This document shows positions 1-8,706 of a stretch of 25,466 bases of DNA, in pieces. The notes under the pieces are model-generated. The model saw only the letters and a list, made by a program, of their open reading frames with translations, was not told the origin of the DNA and searched no databases. Within the stretch, counting starts at the first letter, position 1. Every line of letters starts with the position of its first letter. The translations under genes and the position numbers were made by a program. Source of the stretch: CAWGCE01 sp964480915 (lineage in GTDB: Bacteria > Planctomycetota > Planctomycetia > Pirellulales > Pirellulaceae); NCBI GenBank assembly GCA_964480915.1, contig CAYZRS010000065.1, positions 1 to 25,466 of the forward strand, written 5' to 3'.

Positions 1-82
1 CTAGCGTTGATTAGCGACTCAACAGCCACTCAACAGCGACTCACTTGGCACTCTCCCACGATCACCAAGGCGCACGAAAAAA

Positions 83-103
83 GGGCACTGCTAGGCAGCA
101 CCC
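83..103 (-). terminator. weak possible terminator for the small minus-strand gene
   Basis: Read on the minus strand, two 9-base arms separated by 3 bases pair except at two adjacent internal positions, and are followed by six T (A-run at 77-82 on the plus strand). The position just beyond the stop of the gene at 131-361 fits a rho-independent terminator, but the internal mismatch makes it weak. Confidence 0.4.
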
Positions 104-130
104 TGTTCTCTTTCCGTGATCGCCGCCAGC

Positions 131-361
131 CTACTCGCGAGGACGGATGGCGCCGGTCAAGCCTTTGTAGTCAACTCGATCCGAGTTGTGCCACAGCGGC
201 ATTCCCAATTCGACGCGACGACGCAATTCTGCGATCTTGTCGTCCGAACCGGCGGGAGCATCGGTTGGTTGGAATTCTTCCGAACTGGCTGGCACGAAAT
301 CTTCATCGTGACCATATTTCAAAATTGCTTCAAAAACGTTGTTTACGCTCTGAGACTGCAT
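131..361 (-). CDS. small conserved-looking hypothetical protein (76 aa)
   Basis: This 76-residue protein has no signal peptide or membrane segment. Its C-terminal half carries a charged stretch, DDKIAELRRRVELG, followed by MPLWHNSDRVDY. I believe similar RVELG-x-PLWH segments occur in short planctomycete proteins, but I cannot search and give no function. I chose the ATG at 361 because GAGG lies 9 bases upstream of it. A GTG at 376 would add five residues. The N-terminal half (residues 1-35) is acidic and probably flexible. It stands alone on its strand, with a weak terminator-like hairpin just past its stop. It could be a regulator or an accessory subunit, but nothing in the sequence decides this. 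It could also be a chance reading frame, though its composition looks protein-like. Confidence 0.6.
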   Translation of the reverse strand: MQSQSVNNVFEAILKYGHDEDFVPASSEEFQPTDAPAGSDDKIAELRRRVELGMPLWHNSDRVDYKGLTGAIRPRE

Positions 362-827
362 GTCTCGGTACCTCACTTATTCACTGTTACAAACCGTTGT
401 GACCGCTGATCATCTTGATGCTGTTGCGTACGTTCTTCGCCTGAATCTGTTCGATTTTTTCCAAACGTCTTCGCGAGCAGGCTTTGCCATATTCCGTGGC
501 GGGTGGGTTCCTGCCGAGCGCCCGTTGTGCGGGACACTGCGTACCGATTGGACCTTCAAGAGGCGAGTTCGTACCACTGTTGACAGCGAAGCTGCTGCCT
601 TCAAGTCCTGTATTATTTGCTTCAGGGAATTAAAGTCAACAAATTGATTTTGATAAGGTCAAAAAAGGCAATTCGAATTGTGGAACCTTGCCAATTGATG
701 CCACAACCATAAACCCGGCAAGCTGTCCGCCACGATAATCGGGGCCGATTTCATTCGCCAACCTGCACAGTTTGCCAAGTCTGGCCGCAACCGCCCTCAT
801 CCAACGACATCCGGAGCTCGCCACAAC
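362..827. other. intergenic region, divergent promoters expected
   Basis: These 466 bases lie between a minus-strand gene and plus-strand yjbQ, so they should hold both promoters. Reading frames here encode low-quality, basic, unrecognisable peptides. The only distinct element is a perfect 12-base palindrome at 669-680 in an AT-rich patch. Confidence 0.6.
669..680. promoter_or_regulatory. 12-base perfect palindrome upstream of yjbQ
   Basis: CAATTCGAATTG is its own reverse complement and sits in a locally AT-rich stretch about 150 bases before the yjbQ start. It could be an operator for a dimeric regulator. This rests on symmetry alone, so it may be chance. Confidence 0.3.
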
Positions 828-1277
828 ATGAACAACACCTCCCCAACCGCGGCCCCCATCTGGGCTCAATACGCCATCAAGCTGCCTCCCGTACCGCGTG
901 GCTGCCACCTGATCACGTCGAATGTGACCCAAAACACGATCGATTTGAGCCGAGTTCGTACCGGTCTCATGCACGTTTTTATCCAACACACGTCGGCCTC
1001 GCTTACGCTCAATGAAAATGCCGACCCAGACGTCCGCGTCGACATGGAAACGGCATTGAATCACATCGCTCCCGAGGGATTACCCTATACCCACACCATG
1101 GAGGGCCCCGATGACATGCCGGCCCATGTCAAGAATTCTCTGCTAGGAAGTTCACTCTCGTTGCCAGTCACCAATGGACATTTAGCATTGGGAACTTGGC
1201 AAGGCATCTACCTGTGCGAGCACCGAAATCACGGCACGGCGAGGAAGTTGTTAGTGACGCTGTTCGGGACCGAATAG
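828..1277 (+). CDS. yjbQ: YjbQ/UPF0047 family protein (secondary thiamine-phosphate synthase-type)
   Basis: This 149-residue protein matches the YjbQ (UPF0047) family along its whole length, close to the usual length of about 140. Conserved blocks are HTSASL at 54-59, ENADPDVRVD at 63-72, HTMEGPDDMPAH at 89-100 and GTWQGIYLCEHR at 122-133. The histidines and acidic residues in these blocks form the presumed metal or phosphate site. Family members have shown weak thiamine-phosphate synthase activity when overexpressed, but the true cellular role is unsettled. The protein is cytosolic, with no signal peptide. No clear ribosome-binding site precedes the ATG. The gene is alone on its strand, convergent with holB and 54 bases from its stop, so it is probably monocistronic. 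Confidence 0.93.
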   Translation: MNNTSPTAAPIWAQYAIKLPPVPRGCHLITSNVTQNTIDLSRVRTGLMHVFIQHTSASLTLNENADPDVRVDMETALNHIAPEGLPYTHTMEGPDDMPAHVKNSLLGSSLSLPVTNGHLALGTWQGIYLCEHRNHGTARKLLVTLFGTE

Positions 1278-1331
1278 CGGGCCAAGGGGCAGGGACGGCC
1301 CAGGACAACGTCTGCGGATATGTGCTACCGA

Positions 1332-2396
1332 TTACCGGCTGGCGCTGGCCCGTTGCTGCTGCGAAACATCATCCAACCAAGCCTCAATATTTGTCGCTTG
1401 GTTCACATTGCGATCGACGTCCTGCCGAGCGGCCAGGCAGCGGTCGAGACAAATGCCGATCGCTTCAACTCCCTGCGGCCAGCGCTGGGCCAGCCCCGCA
1501 GCCGAAGCGGCCAGTTCCCGTTCGCACGACGCGTCCGAGCCGACATAGGCCCGCAGGACCTGGCGATAAAAGTCGGTGACCATCTCGATGACTAACCGCA
1601 AACGTACCCGCTTGGCGCTCGCTTCCTTGCCCGCTTCGTCGACGAATTCGGAAACCGATTTGGCCAACTCGGAAGCCATCCAAGTCGAATTGCCGAGAGT
1701 ACGATAAAGCTGCGTGCGAAATTCGGCGTACGACGGGTCGCTCAGTTCCGCGGCCCGCACCAGACTGCCACCGGCCAAGGCGACCAGCGTCTGGGCATGG
1801 TCGGGCGAGCTGGCCAATTCGGTTTGCTCGATCAGTTGCAACAGCAGGTCATCGGCCAAAGGTTGAAAGGCAACGATTTGGCAACGTGAACGGATCGTCG
1901 GCAGCTGCCGCTGCGGGCTGGTTCCAATCAGAATGAGCACCGATCGAGGCGGCGGCTCTTCCAGCGTCTTCAGGAGGCAATTTGCTCCTTCCTGATTCAG
2001 ATGATCGGCGTCATCGATGATCGCGATCCGGCGGCCACCTTCCGTCGGCTTCATCGCAATACGAGCACACAGTCCTTCGCGCATCCGATGCTTCTTTTCG
2101 CCAATCAACAAATCGACCGGGATGACACTCTTGCCGGCCGGTTTTTGAATCAACTCTAAATCAGGATGGCTCTTGGCGAGCACTTGCTGACAGGGACCAC
2201 ACTCGCCGCACGGATCGAGCAACGCTTCCCTCCGCCGTTGGCACAGCATGCTCTGCGCCAACTTGAAGGCAAATGTCCGCTTACCAATCCCTGCCGGGCC
2301 GACGAATAAGAACGTGCTGCCCATCCGGCCCGCGGTAAGGCTCGTGCGAAATTGCTCGACCACTCGATCGTGCCCCAAAATTCCTTGCCAAGCCAT
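1332..2396 (-). CDS. holB: DNA polymerase III subunit delta' (clamp loader)
   Basis: This 354-residue AAA+ protein is the delta' subunit of the clamp loader, which places the beta clamp on DNA with delta and tau/gamma. It begins WQGILGHDRVVEQF, a typical N-terminus. A P-loop GPAGIGKR lies at 33-40, a zinc-module cysteine set at C52, C63, C66 and C69, a Walker B-like IAIIDDAD at 124-131 followed by LLKTLEEPP, and SRC at 170-172. Unlike E. coli delta', which has lost its P-loop lysine, the P-loop here looks intact (K39). The start lies 3 bases past the tmk stop, with GAGGGG about 10 bases upstream inside the tmk end, so the two genes form an operon. The C-terminal third is the more variable collar domain. 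Confidence 0.93.
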   Translation of the reverse strand: MAWQGILGHDRVVEQFRTSLTAGRMGSTFLFVGPAGIGKRTFAFKLAQSMLCQRRREALLDPCGECGPCQQVLAKSHPDLELIQKPAGKSVIPVDLLIGEKKHRMREGLCARIAMKPTEGGRRIAIIDDADHLNQEGANCLLKTLEEPPPRSVLILIGTSPQRQLPTIRSRCQIVAFQPLADDLLLQLIEQTELASSPDHAQTLVALAGGSLVRAAELSDPSYAEFRTQLYRTLGNSTWMASELAKSVSEFVDEAGKEASAKRVRLRLVIEMVTDFYRQVLRAYVGSDASCERELAASAAGLAQRWPQGVEAIGICLDRCLAARQDVDRNVNQATNIEAWLDDVSQQQRASASR

Positions 2397-2399
2397 CGG

Positions 2400-3044
2400 C
2401 TAATTTCCCCTCAGCCGCTGTGCCTGATCAGCGACGATCGGTTCGGCCGCGTTTCGCACGGCCGCATGGACCTCTTCTATCGACCGGCCCGCATCGATGA
2501 CGCTGACGCGATCGGGGAATTTGGCCGCTTCGGAAAGGAAGCCTTGCCGCACTTTTTCGAAGTATTCGGCACCCCGTTTTTCCAACCGATCTTTGGTGGC
2601 CGGTAACCGCTCGGCCGCCACCTGCACGTCGAGATCAAACAGGAAGGTCTGCGTCGGCAAGAGCCCTTCGGTGGCGAATTTGCCGACGTCCCAAATTTCA
2701 TGGGCCGGCAGTCCGAGACCGTGACCTTGGTAGGCGGCGGTCGCCAAGAGGTAACGATCGGAAACGACGACCTTCCCCGCAGCGAGCGCTGGACGAATCG
2801 TCTCGACGATCATCTGAGCCCGCGCCGCCATGTAGATCAGCGTTTCGGCTCGAGTCCCAATGTGCAGCTCTTCGCCGTGCAGGACGATTTCGCGGAGCCG
2901 ATTTCCCAGCCCGGTCGTACCCGGATCACGACAGGTCACCACGTCGTAGCCCAGCTCGCTAAGCCAATCACAGAACATCTGGCTCTGCGTCGATTTGCCG
3001 GTGCCATCGATGCCGTCGAATGTGAAGAAAAGCTGCTTTTCCAT
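2400..3044 (-). CDS. tmk: thymidylate kinase (dTMP kinase)
   Basis: This 214-residue protein phosphorylates dTMP to dTDP with ATP in the dTTP pathway. The P-loop GIDGTGKST is at 11-19. RDPGTTGLG at 39-47 is the family's R-x-PG-x-T segment, with D40 where most members have E. SDRY lies at 95-98 and AAYQG at 103-107. An arginine-rich LID segment (DRLEKRGAEYFEKVR) follows at roughly 152-166. The length is normal for the family. It is the first gene of a two-gene unit with holB, a common bacterial arrangement linking nucleotide supply and replication. No good Shine-Dalgarno sequence is visible before the ATG. The 297 bases upstream, up to the tolC-family stop, contain no gene that I can support and probably hold the promoter. 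Confidence 0.95.
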   Translation of the reverse strand: MEKQLFFTFDGIDGTGKSTQSQMFCDWLSELGYDVVTCRDPGTTGLGNRLREIVLHGEELHIGTRAETLIYMAARAQMIVETIRPALAAGKVVVSDRYLLATAAYQGHGLGLPAHEIWDVGKFATEGLLPTQTFLFDLDVQVAAERLPATKDRLEKRGAEYFEKVRQGFLSEAAKFPDRVSVIDAGRSIEEVHAAVRNAAEPIVADQAQRLRGN

Positions 3045-3341
3045 ACGGCCAATCTACACGTTTCATCGCCACGTGGCACCCAGCATCAGCTTCTGCCGGC
3101 CAGGGTCTGGTCGATTTTTCGGGCCGTCAGATTGGCCACGACGTTCGCAGTGCGGCCGAAAACATCGACCTGACCCACTCCGAACGAATGAGGAACAACG
3201 ATGCGCAGAATAAGAACCAAGAGCTGTCTACACAACCAACCTGCCCCTGTTCGGTGGAACCGAAAACCGTACCCCAGACAGAAAGCAGAGGATCGGCTCG
3301 CAAACCGATTCACACAAATGACAACCGGCACCGTTCCTGCC

Positions 3342-5681
3342 TCAGTCGTTCCACAGAATATCCAGCTCGGTGTCGTGCGAGGCGCGACTGACTTCTTTCG
3401 CTGGACGGCGACGAGTTCGTACGTTTTGCCGTGGTTTGGAATCGGGGATCAATTTGATCGTGCGAGCCGGCCGCTTCGCCTCCAGTTCTGGTTCCTCCGG
3501 CATCGTCGGCATACCGGGTGAGTCGTAGTCGAGTTCCAAATCTAGGCTGGGCTCGTCTCCGTCGGGCAAAACATCCAACGGTTCGCCAGCCGGGACTCGC
3601 TCATACTCATCGCCCGACTGAGGATCGTCTCGGAATGGATCATTCGCTTCCGCCGGCGTCGGACGATCGCCATCCTGTTCATCATCGAAACCGAATTCCC
3701 GATCGTCGCCGTTGTCACCGTCGTCGTAAGCTGGTGGGTAGGATTCACGCTGAGTCACTGACTGTCCCGAGGCAGGTCGAATGCCGGCTTCTTCACCCGT
3801 CCCACGGCTCACGACACGTGGTCGGCTGAAGCCGTAGTCCAATTCCCAGCTGGCGTCCCGTTGTCGGGCACGGTTCTGTGCATCGAAGTAGGCTTTCTGT
3901 GGCCATGGTCCCTCGGCCAACATCACGCCGTTGTAATCGAGCAGTGATCCCTTACGCAGGTGAACCCGAGTGATCGCCAAGTTGTAATTGACCAGCGACT
4001 GGTAGTAGGCGACCTCGGCATCGGCTCGACGTCGTTGCGAATCGAGCAGCAAATCCAACGCCACGGTGCCGACCTGAAACGCCTCTTCGACTGCCGCGAC
4101 GCCTTGGTCGGCTGCGTTGTAACGGTTGAAGTTGGTTTGCAGGAGCACGTTCTGTGCTTCCAATTCTTGGATCGCATCGGTGAGCTGATGCGATTTTTCC
4201 AATTCCATGTCTTCCAGGCGGGCTCGTTCTCGGACGAGGCCCAATTGTTGGTTGCGGACTTGAGCCAGCTCGCGGCGGAAACCGAGTGGCACTTCGAATT
4301 CGAAGCCAATGCGGAATTCCTGGCGATTCCCACTTAGGAGTGCATCCAACGCTCCTTCGTTAAGCTCGATCGGTGCCACCGCTGATGAACTCGCAAACTC
4401 ATCACCGGCACCCAACCAGCGGTACAAGGCGACCGCATCGAATTGTGGCAAGAGTTGATTTCGAGCAGCGATCAGTTCGAGTTCACGCTGTTTGACTTGC
4501 CATCGTTGGCGACGCAATTCTAAGTGACGATCGAGTGCTTCGCTGTGAATCGAGTCCCAATCGAAGGAAATCCGGGCCGTCGTCGGCTCATCCAGCGGTC
4601 GAATCAACCGGCCATCGGTCGCAGCGAGGCCCATCAAGTAGCGGATGTGGTTTTCTGCCTTCAGCAGGTTGAGCCACGCCTCTTCGACGCGACCGCGGAA
4701 GAAGAAATACTGTTCCTTGGCCTGAGCTTCCCGCTCCGCTTCACCACCTGTGTCGCCCGATTGATAGCGAGCATAGATTTTCTTCCAGATGCCCAACGCA
4801 CTGTCGCGACCCGTTTTGGATGCTTCGAGGTTGCGGTACGAGAAGTAGAGTTCCCAGTACGCCTGTTCGACCGTATTCACCAGCTCGCCAATCGAACCCT
4901 CGAAGTCGGCGAGTGCAATGTCGGTCCGAATCCTGGCCAGCACGATCGGCACTCGGTTCACTTGAGCCCCGCGTGCTCGCAGCAACGGCTGACGAATCTC
5001 TGCTTCCAACGTGGTTAGCCAATCGCTGGGAACGAGTGGGTTTGTAATCGTGTTCGTTGTTGTATTATTCGCACCGGTGTAGGTATTCACGTTGCGGAAG
5101 AATAACTGAGAACCGTTGGCGGCTCGCTTGGAAATTTCGTTCGTCAGGTTGACCGAATCTTGTTGGAAATCGACCGCGTTCACCGTGTTGCCATTTTGAG
5201 CCCGGTCGGTGCTATCCCAAGTGGCGGTCGAATTGAAAATTGCATCGAAGTTCGATAGCAATTGTTCGACGCCATTCTGACCCGTCTCTTGAATGGCCAC
5301 ATCGTAAATCGTGGCGACGCTGGCGGGCGACACGCCCAATCGTTCCGGCGGACCACCCAACACTTGGCCAAACGATCGCACCTGGCCGAATGAACGAATC
5401 ACTTTGCTATTTTGCAATGTGATCGAGATCGCGTCTTCCAGCGTTAGATCCCAAACCGATTCAATGTCGGCCTTGGTGATCGTGAAGGGGGCCCGAGTAT
5501 GCTCGACGTCCTCGAGATACGGCTCATCGACATCGGGATACTCGATGTCGGTTGCCACATCGAGATAATGAGACATGTCCCCCGACTCGTTCAGATAGTA
5601 CGGCTGCATCGGAGCGCACCCTGTGAAGGCTGCGAGCCCGATTAAGAGCCAAACTAGTTTGTTTTGAACTTGCCGATCCAT
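3342..5681 (-). CDS. TolC-family outer-membrane efflux lipoprotein with long acidic C-terminal extension
   Basis: This 779-residue protein resembles outer-membrane factors of efflux pumps and type I secretion. I chose the ATG at 5681 because it opens a lipoprotein signal: MDRQ, a hydrophobic run, then FTGC with the lipidated cysteine at residue 22. An upstream in-frame start at 5777 would bury that signal. TolC-like halves follow, with the conserved patterns LEDAISITLQNSKV, NTVEQAYWELYFSYRNLEASK, LLPQFDAVALYRWLG and LQTNFNRYNAADQGVAAVEEAFQVGTV-like helices, and YYQSLVNYNLAIT near the end of the barrel/coiled-coil domain. About 180-200 further residues are acidic, proline-rich and probably disordered, ending in a basic patch and an acidic tail. 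RSFGQV is duplicated in tandem near residue 98. No membrane-fusion or inner-membrane pump gene is adjacent. Confidence 0.85.
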   Translation of the reverse strand: MDRQVQNKLVWLLIGLAAFTGCAPMQPYYLNESGDMSHYLDVATDIEYPDVDEPYLEDVEHTRAPFTITKADIESVWDLTLEDAISITLQNSKVIRSFGQVRSFGQVLGGPPERLGVSPASVATIYDVAIQETGQNGVEQLLSNFDAIFNSTATWDSTDRAQNGNTVNAVDFQQDSVNLTNEISKRAANGSQLFFRNVNTYTGANNTTTNTITNPLVPSDWLTTLEAEIRQPLLRARGAQVNRVPIVLARIRTDIALADFEGSIGELVNTVEQAYWELYFSYRNLEASKTGRDSALGIWKKIYARYQSGDTGGEAEREAQAKEQYFFFRGRVEEAWLNLLKAENHIRYLMGLAATDGRLIRPLDEPTTARISFDWDSIHSEALDRHLELRRQRWQVKQRELELIAARNQLLPQFDAVALYRWLGAGDEFASSSAVAPIELNEGALDALLSGNRQEFRIGFEFEVPLGFRRELAQVRNQQLGLVRERARLEDMELEKSHQLTDAIQELEAQNVLLQTNFNRYNAADQGVAAVEEAFQVGTVALDLLLDSQRRRADAEVAYYQSLVNYNLAITRVHLRKGSLLDYNGVMLAEGPWPQKAYFDAQNRARQRDASWELDYGFSRPRVVSRGTGEEAGIRPASGQSVTQRESYPPAYDDGDNGDDREFGFDDEQDGDRPTPAEANDPFRDDPQSGDEYERVPAGEPLDVLPDGDEPSLDLELDYDSPGMPTMPEEPELEAKRPARTIKLIPDSKPRQNVRTRRRPAKEVSRASHDTELDILWND
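5361..5396 (-). repeat. two adjacent 18-base units encoding RSFGQV twice
   Basis: Units 5361-5378 and 5379-5396 match at 14 of 18 bases and encode exactly the same six residues. All four differences are synonymous, so the duplication looks old and kept under protein-level selection rather than a recent slip. Confidence 0.8.
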
Positions 5682-6233
5682 CGGGGACGTTTCTGAACCA
5701 TTCGGTTCGTCTTGTCCGGAACAAGCCGGAGGGACAGTGTCATCATCTGGCCACCAGCACGTCACTAGTGACCTCATCCCCCCCCGGGGCCGGCTTTGAA
5801 GAATGACCGCACTACGAAAAGCGCGGTCGGTCTACAAAACCTTCGGCAGAGATGACATCGACGCGGCCGCCGGCAAACTTTGAGTAATCCGAATATTTTG
5901 ACATCCGAACGCGAGCATTGACGTCACTGCCAGCGTCTAACGAGTTACCAAACCGAGACTGGCTCCGCCGCAGTAGGCTTCCAGTTGGGAAGCGCCGTCG
6001 AGGCCAGGCGTCCATCCTGCGTGCCCCGGCTTCGCCCCCATCGTTTCGAAGATGCCGGCTCGTCGAGCGGTGCCGAGCGGACGGGTCGGGGCCGATTCAG
6101 AGAGTCTAGGTACAGGGTGAGTTTGTCGCGTCCCGAGTTTGTCACGCGTTCGGGAAACTCGGACACTCCGCCCAACCATCCTCGCAGGAATCTCCCCCGA
6201 CCAAGGAGTCTCTCTGCTATCATCGATGGTCCC
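5682..6233. other. divergent intergenic region between the tolC-family gene and rlmKL
   Basis: These 552 bases separate the starts of two divergent genes. Frames crossing it give basic, arginine/proline-rich peptides that I judge non-coding. It contains a perfect 12-base palindrome at 5761-5772 and a run of C at about 5778-5785. GACCGC at 5805-5810 and GCGGTC at 5823-5828 form an imperfect hairpin. An AAGGAG at 6203-6208 is too far from the rlmKL ATG to be its usual ribosome-binding site. Confidence 0.55.
5761..5772. promoter_or_regulatory. 12-base perfect palindrome upstream of the tolC-family gene
   Basis: GTCACTAGTGAC is perfectly self-complementary and lies about 80 bases upstream of the chosen start of the efflux gene. 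Efflux genes are often controlled by dimeric repressors (TetR or MarR type), so an operator is plausible. The claim rests only on symmetry and position. Confidence 0.3.
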
Positions 6234-8453
6234 ATGCCGCTTCCCGACTCACAGCTCGATCTGCTCCTGACCTGCGCCTTTGGCCTCGAGAAGGTCGTTG
6301 GGTACGAGCTGAAAGCGCTCGGTTACGAACACGAAGTCCTCCAGCCAGGGCGATTGTTGGTCCAAGCCGATGCGGCCGCCATCTGCCGGTTGAATCTGAA
6401 TCTGCGAGTCGCCGAACGGGTTCTGATTCGGATGAGCTCGTTCCGTGCCACCGATTTTGATGATTACTTTGACGGCATCAAAGCGATTCCCTGGCACGAG
6501 TGGATTCCGGCCGACGGCAGTTTTCCAGTACGGGGCAAATCCCAAAAATCACAATTAGCCAGCGTGCCTGCCAATCAAGGTGTCGCGAAGAAGGCGATCG
6601 TCGAACAACTGCGCGAGGCGCATGGCGCCGCCGAACTTCCGGAAACAGGCACCTCCTATCCGATCGAAGTCAGCGTGATTCGGAATCAGGTGAGCGTGGC
6701 GCTCGACACGACAGGTGTTGGCCTGCACAAACGGGGCTATCGGCAAGGGATGGGAGCCGCACCGCTGCGAGAAACGATGGCGGCGGCGCTCGTGCTCATT
6801 TCCGGTTGGCGGTCCGAGTTCCCGTTGATCGATCCGTTCTGCGGTACCGGCACGATTCCCATCGAAGCGGCCATGATCGGACGCAAGATCGCGCCAGGGA
6901 AGAACCGCACTTTTGCCGCCGAAGCATGGAACGCCGTCGCGCCGGCGCTGTGGCAAGCTGCGCGCGAAGAAGCGGTCGCTCAAGAGCTGCCCCATCTGCC
7001 GCAGCCGCTGCTGGGGACCGACAACGATCGCCGAGCATTAGGAAACGCTCGCATCCATGCCGAAAAGGCGGGCGTCGCGGCAGAGATTCATTTTCAACAG
7101 CTCGAATTTGCTGAAACTAGCAGCAGTCGCGAGTACGGTTGCCTCATCACGAATCCACCCTACGGCCAACGGCTCGGTCGGGACGAAGCGCAGGAGCTGC
7201 ATCAACTCTATCGTTCCATCCCCGACGTGCTGCGCCGATTGCCAACCTGGTCACACTACCTACTGACCGCTTATCCCGAATTTGAAAAAATCGTCGGACA
7301 AAAGGCCGACCGACGACGCAAACTTTACAACGGTCGTATCGAGTGCCAGTACTACCAGTTCTTTGGCCCGCGGCCATCCAAGCAGCGAGCAGCCGCTCCG
7401 CCGGCGGAAACAGCAGCGGCCGAGCCGGCCACGGCGCCGAACCGAGCGACCCTGCAGCGAGGCCCTGCCTTCGGTGGACTGGATGAAGGAGCCGCACGCC
7501 AGGCCGAAGATTTTCGCAATCGACTGATGAAGCGCGCCCGCCACCTGCGGCGGTGGCCCGGTCGAGGCATCACCTGTTACCGGCTGTATGAACGAGACGT
7601 GCCCGACGTGCCGCTCGTCGTCGATCGCTATGAAGATTGGTTGCACATGGCCGAGTTCGCTCGCCCCCATGAACGGACCGTCGCACAACACAATGCCTGG
7701 CTGGAATTGATGAGAAAAACGGCCGCCGAAGCGTTGGGCGTCGATCTGGAAAAAACGATTTTCAAAACTCGGGAAAGGCAACGCGGGACGAATCAATACG
7801 AACGCTTGGCCTCGACCGGGCACGAAATTTTGGTCGGTGAACGCGACCTGAAATTCCTGGTCAACCTGGTCGACTACTTGGACACCGGACTGTTCCTCGA
7901 TCATCGCAACACGCGGCAAATGGTACGCGAGCATGCGACAGGCAAACGAGTGCTCAATCTGTTCGCCTACACCGGCTCGTTCACCGTCTACGCCGCAGCC
8001 GGCGGCGCCAAAGCAACGACGACCGTCGATTTGTCGAACACCTATCTCGATTGGGCGCTGCGAAATCTGGAAGAAAACGATTTGATGGACAGCCATCATC
8101 AATTCGTTAAATCGGACGCGATGCAGTTCCTGAGATCACTTCCGACCGAGGAACAATTCGACCTGGCCGTGGTCGATGCGCCCACGTTTTCGAATAGCAA
8201 GAGCCTCGAGAATGACTGGGAAGTCCAACGAGACCATGCCCAGCTGCTGAATCTGCTGATACCGCATATGTCGCCCACAGGATCGATCTACTTCTCAAAC
8301 AACTTCCGCCGCTTCAAACTGAGCGACGAAATCGTCGGCTGTTCAGCTCGGGAAATCACCCAGCAGACGATTCCGGAAGATTTTCGGAATCAAAGGATCC
8401 ACAGTAGCTTTCTGCTACGCCTCGGCGAATCCAAGCCCCGTCCAACAGGGTGA
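6234..8453 (+). CDS. rlmL: bifunctional 23S rRNA methyltransferase RlmK/RlmL
   Basis: This 739-residue fusion protein would methylate 23S rRNA at G2445 (N2, RlmL half) and G2069 (N7, RlmK half) using S-adenosylmethionine. The N-terminus LLLTCAFGLEKVVGYELKALG matches RlmL. A THUMP RNA-binding domain lies at about 75-160. The RlmL catalytic NPPYG is at 307-311. An Ala/Pro-rich linker at about 379-416 separates the halves. RlmK begins near residue 425 and has NLFAYTGSFT (F577 region) and a catalytic loop DAPTFSNSK from D648. The E. coli protein is 702 residues. I chose the ATG at 6234 because homology begins there; upstream in-frame sequence is low-complexity and unlike the family. In the RlmK loop the usual DPP is DAP here. 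It stands alone on its strand. Confidence 0.93.
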   Translation: MPLPDSQLDLLLTCAFGLEKVVGYELKALGYEHEVLQPGRLLVQADAAAICRLNLNLRVAERVLIRMSSFRATDFDDYFDGIKAIPWHEWIPADGSFPVRGKSQKSQLASVPANQGVAKKAIVEQLREAHGAAELPETGTSYPIEVSVIRNQVSVALDTTGVGLHKRGYRQGMGAAPLRETMAAALVLISGWRSEFPLIDPFCGTGTIPIEAAMIGRKIAPGKNRTFAAEAWNAVAPALWQAAREEAVAQELPHLPQPLLGTDNDRRALGNARIHAEKAGVAAEIHFQQLEFAETSSSREYGCLITNPPYGQRLGRDEAQELHQLYRSIPDVLRRLPTWSHYLLTAYPEFEKIVGQKADRRRKLYNGRIECQYYQFFGPRPSKQRAAAPPAETAAAEPATAPNRATLQRGPAFGGLDEGAARQAEDFRNRLMKRARHLRRWPGRGITCYRLYERDVPDVPLVVDRYEDWLHMAEFARPHERTVAQHNAWLELMRKTAAEALGVDLEKTIFKTRERQRGTNQYERLASTGHEILVGERDLKFLVNLVDYLDTGLFLDHRNTRQMVREHATGKRVLNLFAYTGSFTVYAAAGGAKATTTVDLSNTYLDWALRNLEENDLMDSHHQFVKSDAMQFLRSLPTEEQFDLAVVDAPTFSNSKSLENDWEVQRDHAQLLNLLIPHMSPTGSIYFSNNFRRFKLSDEIVGCSAREITQQTIPEDFRNQRIHSSFLLRLGESKPRPTG

Positions 8454-8706
8454 AACCGGCACGGCAGGTCCGATTCGGCCGCTCAAGGATGGCTGGCTAC
8501 CAACAATCGACTCCCGACCCTCCTGTGCAATTAGGCAATCCCCGGGAAACAGGAAACCTAGGGCATTGATAACGGTTTTTCGGGCAGTTAGCATGGAAGA
8601 TTCGAAGCTCTGTCAGCCTTATAGAGAAGGGCAAAAGAGAGCCAATAGGAACATAGACCAGATCTGAGTTCGCTCGACTGGTAGCCACAAGCTGGGAGAA
8701 AACTCG
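8454..8706. other. intergenic region before the SHD1 gene
   Basis: These 253 bases contain the end of the rlmKL transcript and the promoter region of the next gene. I see no convincing terminator hairpin or promoter hexamers. GGGAGA about 8 bases before the ATG at 8707 may serve as ribosome-binding site. Confidence 0.5.

Noticed and set aside
410..604. Small minus-strand frame of 64 codons in the first intergenic region
   Set aside because: It has basic, low-information composition, no ribosome-binding site that I can see and no recognisable motif.
1279..1301. GGGCC/GGCCC inverted repeat between yjbQ and holB
   Set aside because: A 5-base stem with a 13-base loop and no T-run is too weak to call a terminator.
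5898..5903. TTGACA resembling a -35 promoter element
   Set aside because: No TATAAT-like hexamer lies 16-18 bases downstream, so I do not call a promoter.
7260..8102. Open frame of 280 codons opposite rlmKL
   Set aside because: It lies fully inside a conserved enzyme and has no recognisable features; long antisense frames are expected at this GC content.
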